From Chryseobacterium sp. UBA6632 (GTDB lineage: Bacteria > Bacteroidota > Bacteroidia > Flavobacteriales > Weeksellaceae), in the NCBI GenBank assembly GCA_002455915.1, contig DKLU01000447.1, positions 1,021 through 16,365 of the forward strand: DNA of 15,345 nucleotides. The letters are read 5' to 3'. The translations under genes were made by a program, and so were the position numbers. Below, piece after piece: positions 8,517-13,458 of the stretch. Under the pieces are notes generated by a model. That model saw nothing but the letters and a program-made list of their open reading frames with translations, ran no database searches and was not told the DNA's origin. The number at the start of each line of letters is the position of its first letter. Position 1 is the first letter of the stretch.

Positions 8517-9167
8517 ATGGACAAAGAAAACTTAAAAATATTAGCTCAGAATTTAGCCAATCCTCAAGGTGAAAAAGGTATTGAGATCGGCGAGATGATG
8601 AACGCCACCAATATAGGAATGACGCTGGAAAGCATTAAAACACTTTTAATTGAAGATGACGAAACCGTTCTGGAAATCGGGCATGGAAATGCAGCTCACG
8701 TTAAAAGTATTTTAAACAAAGCTCAAAACGTGAAATATACAGGAATTGATATTTCTGAAACCATGCATAACGAAGCCAAAAGATTAAATGAAGAGTTTAA
8801 AAATCAGGCAGATTTTGTTTTGTATGAAGGATCTAAATTGCCTTTCGAAGATAAAATTTTCGATAAAATATTTACTGTAAACACCGTGTATTTTTGGGAG
8901 AAACCGATTGAATATTTAAATGAAATTTACAGAGTGTTGAAAGACAACGGAACTTTTGTTCTTACGTTCGGACAACGAGATTTCATGGAAACTTTACCTT
9001 TTACCCAATTCGATTTTACATTGTACAATACTGATGAAATGGAAGAAACCGTTTCTAAAAGTCATTTCAAAAGAATGAAAATTTCTGAAAAGGAAGAAGA
9101 GGTAAAAAGTAAAACAGGAAACGAAACAATTACAAGAAATTATACAGTTTTAACCATAAAAAAATAA
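8517..9167 (+). CDS. Class I SAM-dependent methyltransferase in heme operon
   Basis: Soluble protein of 216 residues with a Rossmann methyltransferase fold. Motif I is VLEIGHGNAAH (51-61), the acidic SAM-ribose-binding residue is Asp78 in YTGIDIS, a motif II-like strand is FDKIFTVNTVYFW, and a motif III-like segment is YRVLKDNGTFVLTF. It resembles the Methyltransf_11 group, which includes UbiE-like enzymes, but no substrate can be assigned. The ATG at 8517 is chosen over a TTG at 8508 that overlaps hmuV. It lies between the importer and the heme-degrading protein (5-bp gap), so it may act on heme, a breakdown product or a protein of the pathway; that is inference from position alone. Confidence 0.85.
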   Translation: MDKENLKILAQNLANPQGEKGIEIGEMMNATNIGMTLESIKTLLIEDDETVLEIGHGNAAHVKSILNKAQNVKYTGIDISETMHNEAKRLNEEFKNQADFVLYEGSKLPFEDKIFDKIFTVNTVYFWEKPIEYLNEIYRVLKDNGTFVLTFGQRDFMETLPFTQFDFTLYNTDEMEETVSKSHFKRMKISEKEEEVKSKTGNETITRNYTVLTIKK

Positions 9168-9171
9168 AATA

Positions 9172-10200
9172 ATGAGCACATTAGTTAACGATTTAAAGGA
9201 AAAATGGGAAGCTCTGAAAGCTGAAAATCCACATTTGAGAATCAGAAATGCAGCTGCGCAACTTGAAGTAAGTGAGGCAGAATTATTAGCAACAAACGTA
9301 GGAGAGGGCGTTACCGTTCTTAAACCTGAATTTCAAAATATTTTAACAGAAGTTGAACAATTAGGAAAAGTAATGGCTCTTACGCGTAACGACGAGTGTG
9401 TTCACGAGAGAAAAGGAACTTACCTGAACGGAGATTTCAGCAGCCCGCACGCACAACTTTTCGTAGGAGAAGATATCGATTTAAGAATCTTCTTAAACCA
9501 TTGGAAATTCGCTTTCGGTGTTGTAGAAGGTGATAAAAAAAGTCTTCAGTTCTTCGGAAAAGATGGTTTGGCTCTTCACAAAATTTATTTAACGAAAGAC
9601 AGTAACGACGCTGCTTTTGATGTGATTGTTGAAAAATTTAAGGCTGATGAGCAAAATTCTACATTAGAATTAGAAGCTGTGGCTCCAAAAGCTCCTGAAA
9701 AAGCCGATGCTGATATTGATGTGGAAGGCTTCCAAAAGGCTTGGTCTGAACTGAAAGATACCCACGATTTCTTCATGATGACAAGAAAATTTGGAGTGAG
9801 CAGAACGCAGGCTTTGAGATTGGCTCCGGAAGGATTTACCAAAAAAATTGATAATTCTAAAGTCGTAAATGTTCTGGAAGATGCTTCTGAAAAAGAACTT
9901 CCGATTATGATTTTCGTTGGAAACAGAGGAATTATTCAGATTCATACAGGAAATGTGAAAAAAGTTCTTTGGCACCAGCAGTGGTTCAATGTAATGGATC
10001 CAGATTTCAATTTACATCTTGATGTAACTAAAATTCATGAGGCTTGGATCGTGAAAAAGCCAACGGAAGACGGAGAGGTAACGGCTATTGAAGTATTTAA
10101 CAGTGAGGGTGACTTCATCGCACAGTTCTTCGGAAAAAGAAAACCTGGAATTCCTGAATTACAAGAGTGGAAAGACCTTGTAGCGGAATTGGAAAAATAA
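9172..10200 (+). CDS. hmuS: Heme-degrading/heme-binding protein (HemS/ChuS family)
   Basis: Cytoplasmic protein of 342 residues built of two repeated HemS halves, the normal length for the family. The first half holds RNDECVHERKGTY and LRIFLNHWKFAFGV; the second holds IMIFVGNRGIIQIHTG and WFNVMDPDFNLHLD. His198 in DTHDFFMMTRKFGV aligns with the proximal heme ligand of HemS/ChuS (His196/His193). Family members bind imported heme and either store it, hand it on or open the ring to release iron. A low-complexity Ala/Glu/Pro/Lys linker (~168-185) joins the halves. As the last gene of the operon, it supplies the step after import. Whether this member is catalytic cannot be read from the sequence. 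Confidence 0.9.
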   Translation: MSTLVNDLKEKWEALKAENPHLRIRNAAAQLEVSEAELLATNVGEGVTVLKPEFQNILTEVEQLGKVMALTRNDECVHERKGTYLNGDFSSPHAQLFVGEDIDLRIFLNHWKFAFGVVEGDKKSLQFFGKDGLALHKIYLTKDSNDAAFDVIVEKFKADEQNSTLELEAVAPKAPEKADADIDVEGFQKAWSELKDTHDFFMMTRKFGVSRTQALRLAPEGFTKKIDNSKVVNVLEDASEKELPIMIFVGNRGIIQIHTGNVKKVLWHQQWFNVMDPDFNLHLDVTKIHEAWIVKKPTEDGEVTAIEVFNSEGDFIAQFFGKRKPGIPELQEWKDLVAELEK

Positions 10201-10221
10201 ATAGTTAGATGATTTTATAAG

Positions 10222-10253
10222 GCTGTTTTGGAATTTTCAAGGCGGCTTTTTTT
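10222..10253 (+). terminator. Terminator of the heme operon
   Basis: GCTGTTTTG (10222-10230) can pair with CAAGGCGGC (10238-10246) through nine pairs including three G-U pairs, closing a 7-nt loop. Seven T residues follow. It lies 22 bp after the hmuS stop codon. Confidence 0.75.
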
Positions 10254-10286
10254 AATGTAAAACTATAGATTTATTTATAATAAGAT

Positions 10287-10371
10287 GCTTCGGCAAGCTC
10301 AGCATGGCATTGCTAATACCAACTGTCTTACCTTTGTATATTCCGACGTGTCAGACTGAGCTTGTCGAAGC
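10287..10371. repeat. REP-like inverted repeat (GCTTCGRCAAGCTCAG arms)
   Basis: Left arm GCTTCGGCAAGCTCAG (10287-10302) and right arm CTGAGCTTGTCGAAGC (10356-10371) match at 15 of 16 positions and flank a 53-bp loop. The arm sequence resembles dispersed palindromic elements that I recall as common in Flavobacterium and Chryseobacterium genomes; this is from memory, not a search. The loop holds TACCTTTG (10329-10336), which fits the -7 consensus and could drive the ChaN-like gene. No target-site duplication is evident. Confidence 0.7.
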
Positions 10372-10425
10372 CTTTTATGATACTTTCAAATCTTAAGTAG
10401 AATTTTAACTAAAAAAAATAAAAAT

Positions 10426-11298
10426 ATGAAAAACATTTTTATCGCGATATTATTAGCAGGTTTTTGCTCATTACAGGCACAAAGCTTCAAAGCCTATCAG
10501 TTTTACGATAAAAAAGGAAAAGAAATAAAAACCGAGAAATTGGTTAAAGAGCTTGCAGATTATGATGTGGTTTTCTTTGGCGAAAATCATAACAGCTCAA
10601 TCAATCACTGGCTTCAGTTGAAAATTACAGAAGCTTTATTTGCTCAGAAAAACGGACAATTAATCTTGGGTGCTGAAATGTTTGAGAGGGATAATCAGTC
10701 TCAATTAAATCAATATTTGAGCGGGAAATTTGATGCGAAAACATTGAAAGACTCTGCCCGTTTGTGGAATAATTATGCAACAGATTATAAACCGTTGGTT
10801 GATTTTGCTAAAAGTAAAAAGCTGAATTTCATTGCAACCAATATTCCGAGAAGATATGCTTCTCAGACGGCAAAAGAGGGCTTGGAATCTTTGAATAATT
10901 TAAGTGAAAAAGATAAATCTTATATTGCGCAATTACCGATTAAAGTAACATTGGACACGCCGGGGTATCCTGAAATGAAGACCATGATGGGCGACCATGC
11001 AGACGGAACAAAGGTTATGAATTTTATTTCTGCACAGGCAACGAAAGATGCCACAATGGCGGAATCTATTTTGAAAAACTTTCAAACCGGAAAAACGTTT
11101 ATTCATTACAACGGAAATTATCACAGTAAGGAATTTGGTGGAATTTATTGGTATATCAAACAGAAAAATCCAAATCTTAAAATGGCAGTGATCTCTGTTT
11201 TTGAATCTGAAAATACTGAATTGAAAGTTCCTGAAAAAGAGTATATTCCAACAGATTTTAATCTGATTATCCCGAGTGATATGACGAAGACTTTTTAA
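10426..11298 (+). CDS. ChaN-like heme-binding protein
   Basis: Predicted exported protein of 290 residues of the ChaN/DUF399 family. Campylobacter ChaN is an iron-regulated lipoprotein that binds heme. It has a signal peptide (MKNIFIAILLAGFCSLQAQ); the Cys14 context (AGFC) is not a proper lipobox, so cleavage after LQAQ by signal peptidase I seems more likely than lipidation. Family motifs: VVFFGENHNSSINH (49-61), LGAEMFERDNQ (81-91) and a C-terminal KTFIHYNGNYHSKEFG. It sits just downstream of the heme operon but is separated by that operon's terminator and the inverted repeat, so it has its own promoter. A link to heme handling is inferred from family and position. Confidence 0.85.
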   Translation: MKNIFIAILLAGFCSLQAQSFKAYQFYDKKGKEIKTEKLVKELADYDVVFFGENHNSSINHWLQLKITEALFAQKNGQLILGAEMFERDNQSQLNQYLSGKFDAKTLKDSARLWNNYATDYKPLVDFAKSKKLNFIATNIPRRYASQTAKEGLESLNNLSEKDKSYIAQLPIKVTLDTPGYPEMKTMMGDHADGTKVMNFISAQATKDATMAESILKNFQTGKTFIHYNGNYHSKEFGGIYWYIKQKNPNLKMAVISVFESENTELKVPEKEYIPTDFNLIIPSDMTKTF

Positions 11299-11319
11299 TT
11301 TCAAAATCATACAAAATAT

Positions 11320-11346
11320 AAAACGAGTTCACGCTCGTTTTTTTTA
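11320..11346 (+). terminator. Terminator of the ChaN-like gene
   Basis: AAAACGAG (11320-11327) pairs perfectly with CTCGTTTT (11334-11341) around a TTCACG loop, followed by more T residues. It is 21 bp beyond the stop codon and separates this gene from the RNA array downstream. Confidence 0.85.
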
Positions 11347-11374
11347 TTTAAAATTTAGCAGAAAAGAGTGTTTT

Positions 11375-11418
11375 TTGAATAAGTTCAATTTTTTTCAAGC
11401 TCTATCTTTTTAGATTTG
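11375..11418 (+). promoter_or_regulatory. Array unit 1 operator and promoter
   Basis: The palindrome is the degenerate copy TTGAATAAGTTCAA (11375-11388). After 22 bp comes the -7 box TAGATTTG (11411-11418). No TTG-type -33 element is seen at the usual distance; a T tract lies there. Loss of perfect symmetry may mean weaker binding by the regulator than at the other five units. Confidence 0.75.
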
Positions 11419-11422
11419 TTTT

Positions 11423-11559
11423 CAACAAAATACCAAAACATTCGTGTAAGTATAAGAGCAGACAGATAAGAAAGTATTGATTTTAAAGTGTATCGTAGCA
11501 CAATTATTGTGCAGTTATTATAGGTATTTGTTGTTTTGGAGACTTCGGTCTCCTTTTTT
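11423..11559 (+). ncRNA. Array RNA 1
   Basis: Predicted transcript of about 137 nt; the 5' end is estimated at about five bases after the -7 box. The leader CAACAAAATACC (11423-11434) pairs with GGTATTTGTTG (11523-11533) through 11 bp with one bulged A. Both strands differ from the other units, yet complementarity is kept. The interior carries a perfect hairpin GCACAA-TTA-TTGTGC (11498-11512). This unit has no ATGATGAAA ORF, which favours RNA as the product. Confidence 0.75.
11538..11559 (+). terminator. Array terminator 1
   Basis: GGAGAC and GTCTCC close a TTCG loop, giving the very stable C(UUCG)G tetraloop in RNA, followed by six T residues. Confidence 0.93.
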
Positions 11560-11588
11560 GTGAATTGAAATAACATTTTTATGCTTTT

Positions 11589-11632
11589 TTGAACTAGTTC
11601 AAGTTTTTTCAGGTCTATTGTTTCTAATTTTG
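11589..11632 (+). promoter_or_regulatory. Array unit 2 operator and promoter
   Basis: The perfect 14-bp palindrome TTGAACTAGTTCAA (11589-11602) is followed after 22 bp by the -7 box TAATTTTG (11625-11632). The flanking T tracts on both sides of the palindrome are also shared with the other units. Confidence 0.85.
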
Positions 11633-11636
11633 TTTC

Positions 11637-11770
11637 AACAATTTACCAAAGCAAACACACAAAAAATGAAAAAAAATAAATTTAATTAAAAAAATTGTAG
11701 AGCATATTCATAACTGTGCATCAACAATAAGGTAATATTGTAAACCGAGGAAGCGAAAGCTTCCTTTTTT
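11637..11770 (+). ncRNA. Array RNA 2
   Basis: Predicted transcript of about 134 nt. The leader ACAATTTACC (11638-11647) pairs with GGTAATATTGT (11731-11741) through ten pairs with one bulged T. The bulge and the paired bases differ from units 4 and 5, with pairing kept. A 7-codon ORF (MKKNKFN, 11666-11689) is present but has no recognisable features. Confidence 0.75.
11749..11770 (+). terminator. Array terminator 2
   Basis: GGAAGC and GCTTCC close a GAAA tetraloop (GNRA type), followed by six T residues. Confidence 0.93.
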
Positions 11771-11825
11771 GTTTAATTCCTTATGATAAATAAAAATAGT
11801 TTAAATTTTTAATGGATGATGTTTT

Positions 11826-11869
11826 TTGAACTAGTTCAAACTTTTTGAATTTAAATGCATCTAAATTTG
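11826..11869 (+). promoter_or_regulatory. Array unit 3 operator and promoter
   Basis: The perfect palindrome TTGAACTAGTTCAA (11826-11839) precedes the -7 box TAAATTTG (11862-11869) by 22 bp, the same geometry as in all other units. Confidence 0.85.
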
Positions 11870-11873
11870 TCTC

Positions 11874-11987
11874 AGCAATTTACAAAAGCACAAGTATTCA
11901 TGATGAAAAAATATAGAATTTAATCTTTTACATTTTACAAAGGGGTAAAATCAGAAGAGGTGGGAAGTCTTTGTACTTCCTTTTTTT
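11874..11987 (+). ncRNA. Array RNA 3
   Basis: Predicted transcript of about 114 nt, the shortest copy. The leader CAATTTAC (11876-11883) can pair with GTAAAAT (11945-11951), but only over five or six bases, so this unit supports the end-pairing model least. A competing local hairpin, TTTTAC (11933-11938) with GTAAAA (11945-11950), is available. The interior contains ATGATGAAAAAA, opening a 7-codon ORF (MMKKYRI, 11900-11923). Confidence 0.68.
11963..11987 (+). terminator. Array terminator 3
   Basis: GGAAGT and ACTTCC close a CTTTGT loop, followed by seven T residues. The stem and loop are almost the same as in unit 4. Confidence 0.92.
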
Positions 11988-12026
11988 GTTAGTTTTTCTC
12001 ATAAAAAAATAATGATTGATACTTTT

Positions 12027-12070
12027 TTGAACTAGTTCAAACTTTTTCATCTGAAATGCTTCTAAATTTG
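12027..12070 (+). promoter_or_regulatory. Array unit 4 operator and promoter
   Basis: The perfect palindrome TTGAACTAGTTCAA (12027-12040), 22 bp, then the -7 box TAAATTTG (12063-12070). The 22-bp spacer resembles that of unit 3. Confidence 0.85.
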
Positions 12071-12074
12071 CATC

Positions 12075-12198
12075 ATCAATTTACCGAAAGCCAAAAATAC
12101 AAATGATGAAAAAAAAACAAAGAAACACGGTAAAGTTTGATTCTTTACATTTTAAGGGGTAAAATTGAAAGGAAGGAAGTCTTAGTACTTCCTTTTTT
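12075..12198 (+). ncRNA. Array RNA 4
   Basis: Predicted transcript of about 124 nt. The leader CAATTTACC (12077-12085) pairs with GGTAAAATTG (12158-12167) through nine pairs with one bulged A. An inner hairpin GTAAAG-7 nt-CTTTAC (12130-12148) matches a hairpin of the same stem and loop size in unit 5 with altered bases. A 19-codon ORF (MMKKKQRNTVKFDSLHFKG, 12103-12162) fills the interior and stops inside the downstream pairing strand. It could be a micropeptide, but there is no independent support for translation. Confidence 0.77.
12175..12198 (+). terminator. Array terminator 4
   Basis: GGAAGT and ACTTCC close a CTTAGT loop, followed by six T residues. Confidence 0.92.
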
Positions 12199-12295
12199 GT
12201 TGTTTATAATGAAAATTAATTTTATCAATTAGAAGTGAATTATTTTAACTTGAATTTTTTATTTAATGTAAAATATTTTTGATAAAAATTGTTTT

Positions 12296-12339
12296 TTGAA
12301 CTAGTTCAAGTTTTTTCTATTTCAATGAAGCTATCTTTG
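12296..12339 (+). promoter_or_regulatory. Array unit 5 operator and promoter
   Basis: The perfect palindrome TTGAACTAGTTCAA (12296-12309), 22 bp, then the -7 box TATCTTTG (12332-12339). Confidence 0.85.
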
Positions 12340-12343
12340 TATC

Positions 12344-12466
12344 AACAATTTACCGAAAATAAACACAAACACACAAATGATGAAAAAAAATAATGGTAAG
12401 AGTTTTTTTCTTACAATTAATAAGGGGTAAAATTGGGAAGAAAGGAGACGAAAGTTTCCTTTCTTT
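12344..12466 (+). ncRNA. Array RNA 5
   Basis: Predicted transcript of about 123 nt. The leader CAATTTACC (12346-12354) pairs with GGTAAAATTG (12426-12435) as in unit 4. The inner hairpin is GTAAGA-7 nt-TCTTAC (12396-12414). Relative to GTAAAG/CTTTAC of unit 4, the last two pairs of the stem have changed on both sides, which is covariation. A 17-codon ORF (MMKKNNGKSFFLTINKG, 12377-12430) has the same start context and ends at the same GGGGTAA as the unit 4 ORF. Confidence 0.77.
12440..12466 (+). terminator. Array terminator 5
   Basis: A longer stem than in the other units: GAAAGGAGAC with GTTTCCTTTC (ten pairs, one G-U) around a GAAA tetraloop, then TTTATTTTT. Confidence 0.9.
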
Positions 12467-12566
12467 ATTTTTATAGGATATAGATTTTAGATAAATGATT
12501 CTATCGTTGATGTGATTAATGTAAATTTTAGAAATGATTAAAAATATTTTTAATAAAAATTACTTT

Positions 12567-12610
12567 TTGAACTAGTTCAAGTTTTTTACAATTCAATGTA
12601 GCTACATTTG
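12567..12610 (+). promoter_or_regulatory. Array unit 6 operator and promoter
   Basis: The perfect palindrome TTGAACTAGTTCAA (12567-12580), 22 bp, then the -7 box TACATTTG (12603-12610). The spacer is close to that of unit 5. Confidence 0.85.
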
Positions 12611-12614
12611 TATC

Positions 12615-12748
12615 AGCAAATTACCAAAACGTAAAAACACAAATGAAAAAACACAAATGATGGAAAAATATGAATTCCAAAGCGCTATTGTTTTGAATTT
12701 ATTTATGGTAACTTGACACTAAGGAGGAAGCAAAAGCTTCCTTTTTTT
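12615..12748 (+). ncRNA. Array RNA 6
   Basis: Predicted transcript of about 134 nt. The leader CAAATTACC (12617-12625) faces GGTAACTTG (12707-12715): eight pairs and one A-C mismatch, with an inner change (TTACC/GGTAA) matched on both sides. A possible inner hairpin is CAAAGC/GTTTTG with one G-U pair. ACACAAATGA occurs twice. The second ATGATG opens a 19-codon ORF (12657-12716) whose sequence (MMEKYEFQSAIVLNLFMVT) is unlike those of units 4 and 5. Confidence 0.72.
12726..12748 (+). terminator. Array terminator 6
   Basis: GGAAGC and GCTTCC close an AAAA loop, followed by seven T residues. It ends the array just before the promoter of the deformylase-like gene. Confidence 0.93.
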
Positions 12749-12782
12749 GTTTTTATAAGTAATGAAAAATAAATGTATTAGC

Positions 12783-12790
12783 TATCTTTG
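12783..12790 (+). promoter_or_regulatory. Promoter -7 box of the deformylase-like gene
   Basis: TATCTTTG fits TAnnTTTG and is the same box as in array unit 5. Unlike the array units, no TTGAACTAGTTCAA palindrome lies 22 bp upstream, so this gene is not expected to share their regulator. The predicted leader before the ATG at 12808 is only about 12 nt. Confidence 0.65.
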
Positions 12791-12807
12791 TGATACATTA
12801 TATCAGA

Positions 12808-13437
12808 ATGAGAAAATTATCCTTTTTATTTATTCTTTTCATTGGTTTTATTCATGCTCAGCAATTAACTCAAGCTGAGATTTCAATTATTAATCAAGGT
12901 GATGTAAAATCTGCTTTGCCGATATTTCAAACGACTGACGATCATCAGCATAAAACGTTGTTAAGCCTTTCCACAGAAGCCAATCCTTTAGATCCGAATA
13001 TTGCGACATTGGTAAAAAGAATGCAGCTTTCTTTATTGTCTACAGACGGTGGAGTAGGAATTGCCGCGCCACAGGTGGGAATCAACAGGAAAATAATCTG
13101 GGTTCAGCGTTTTGATAAGGTAGGAGAACCGTTGGAATACTTTATCAATCCCGTGATTGTCTGGAAATCGGAGTTACAGAATTTGGGACCGGAAGGTGAT
13201 TTGTCGATTCCTGATTTTAGAGATCAGTTTTACCGAAGCAAAGTAATTCAATTGGAATATGTAGATTTAAAAGGTCAAAAGTATTCTGAGATCGTAGAAG
13301 GCTTTACCGCGGTGATTTTCCAGCATGAAATTGACCATCTTTTCGGAATTTTAATCTCAGATAAAAAAGAAAAAGAGAAAAATGATTCTTATAAACCAGT
13401 AGATGCGTTTAAGAAAAGTGATTCGGTGACGAGGTAA
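12808..13437 (+). CDS. Secreted peptide-deformylase-like protein, Cys ligand replaced
   Basis: Protein of 209 residues of the peptide deformylase family with a signal peptide (MRKLSFLFILFIGFIHAQ). The ATG at 12808 is chosen because a GTG 18 bp upstream overlaps the -7 box. Motif 1 is GVGIAAPQVG (82-91) and motif 3 is QHEIDH (172-177), with both His and the catalytic Glu present. Motif 2, normally EGCLS, reads EGDLS (129-133), so the metal-binding Cys is Asp131. Cytoplasmic deformylases remove formyl groups from new proteins. Export and the changed ligand argue against that housekeeping role here. Asp may still bind metal, so the protein may be an active hydrolase with another substrate or a non-catalytic relative. 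The C terminus is Lys-rich. Confidence 0.85.
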   Translation: MRKLSFLFILFIGFIHAQQLTQAEISIINQGDVKSALPIFQTTDDHQHKTLLSLSTEANPLDPNIATLVKRMQLSLLSTDGGVGIAAPQVGINRKIIWVQRFDKVGEPLEYFINPVIVWKSELQNLGPEGDLSIPDFRDQFYRSKVIQLEYVDLKGQKYSEIVEGFTAVIFQHEIDHLFGILISDKKEKEKNDSYKPVDAFKKSDSVTR

Positions 13438-13458
13438 TTATTTTTTGTTAAAAAAATA

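Larger units (their letters stand above)
11375..12748 (+). repeat. Array of six diverged tandem transcription units
   Basis: Six units run in the same direction, starting at 11375, 11589, 11826, 12027, 12296 and 12567 (steps of 201-271 bp). Each has the order palindrome, 22 bp, TAnnTTTG, leader with CAATTTACC or a variant, variable interior, leader-complementary strand, terminator. The control elements and RNA ends are conserved, while the interiors and the AT-rich spacers have diverged. This argues for selection on the transcript and not for a recent duplication. No protein gene of ordinary size lies in this stretch. The six promoters, RNAs and terminators are listed separately. Confidence 0.9.

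Noticed and set aside
10287..10371. Insertion sequence
   Set aside because: No transposase frame and no target duplication; only a short inverted repeat remains, so a REP-like element is the better description.
11423..11559. tRNA, rRNA or 6S RNA identity for the array RNAs
   Set aside because: No cloverleaf, no CCA end, no rRNA-like core, and the transcripts are shorter than 6S RNA and lack its central bubble between long arms.
11385..11576. 63-codon open frame on the minus strand across array unit 1
   Set aside because: It runs through the operator, promoter and terminator of unit 1, its product is low-complexity, and no matching frame exists in the other units.
11375..12580. LexA-type SOS box reading of the palindrome
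   Set aside because: Gram-positive LexA sites have GAAC and GTTC separated by four bases; here only two bases separate them, and the position upstream of the -7 box suits an activator better than a repressor.
12719..12727. AAGGAGG before the unit 6 terminator as a ribosome binding site
   Set aside because: No start codon follows at a usable distance, the bases form part of the terminator stem, and genes in this window do not use such sites.
11375..12748. CRISPR array
   Set aside because: Repeats are 201-271 bp apart and diverged, and each carries a promoter and terminator. There is no short identical repeat with uniform spacers, and no cas genes nearby.
12790..12807. GTG start for the deformylase-like gene
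   Set aside because: It overlaps the -7 box TATCTTTG and spoils the signal peptide; ATG at 12808 fits both.
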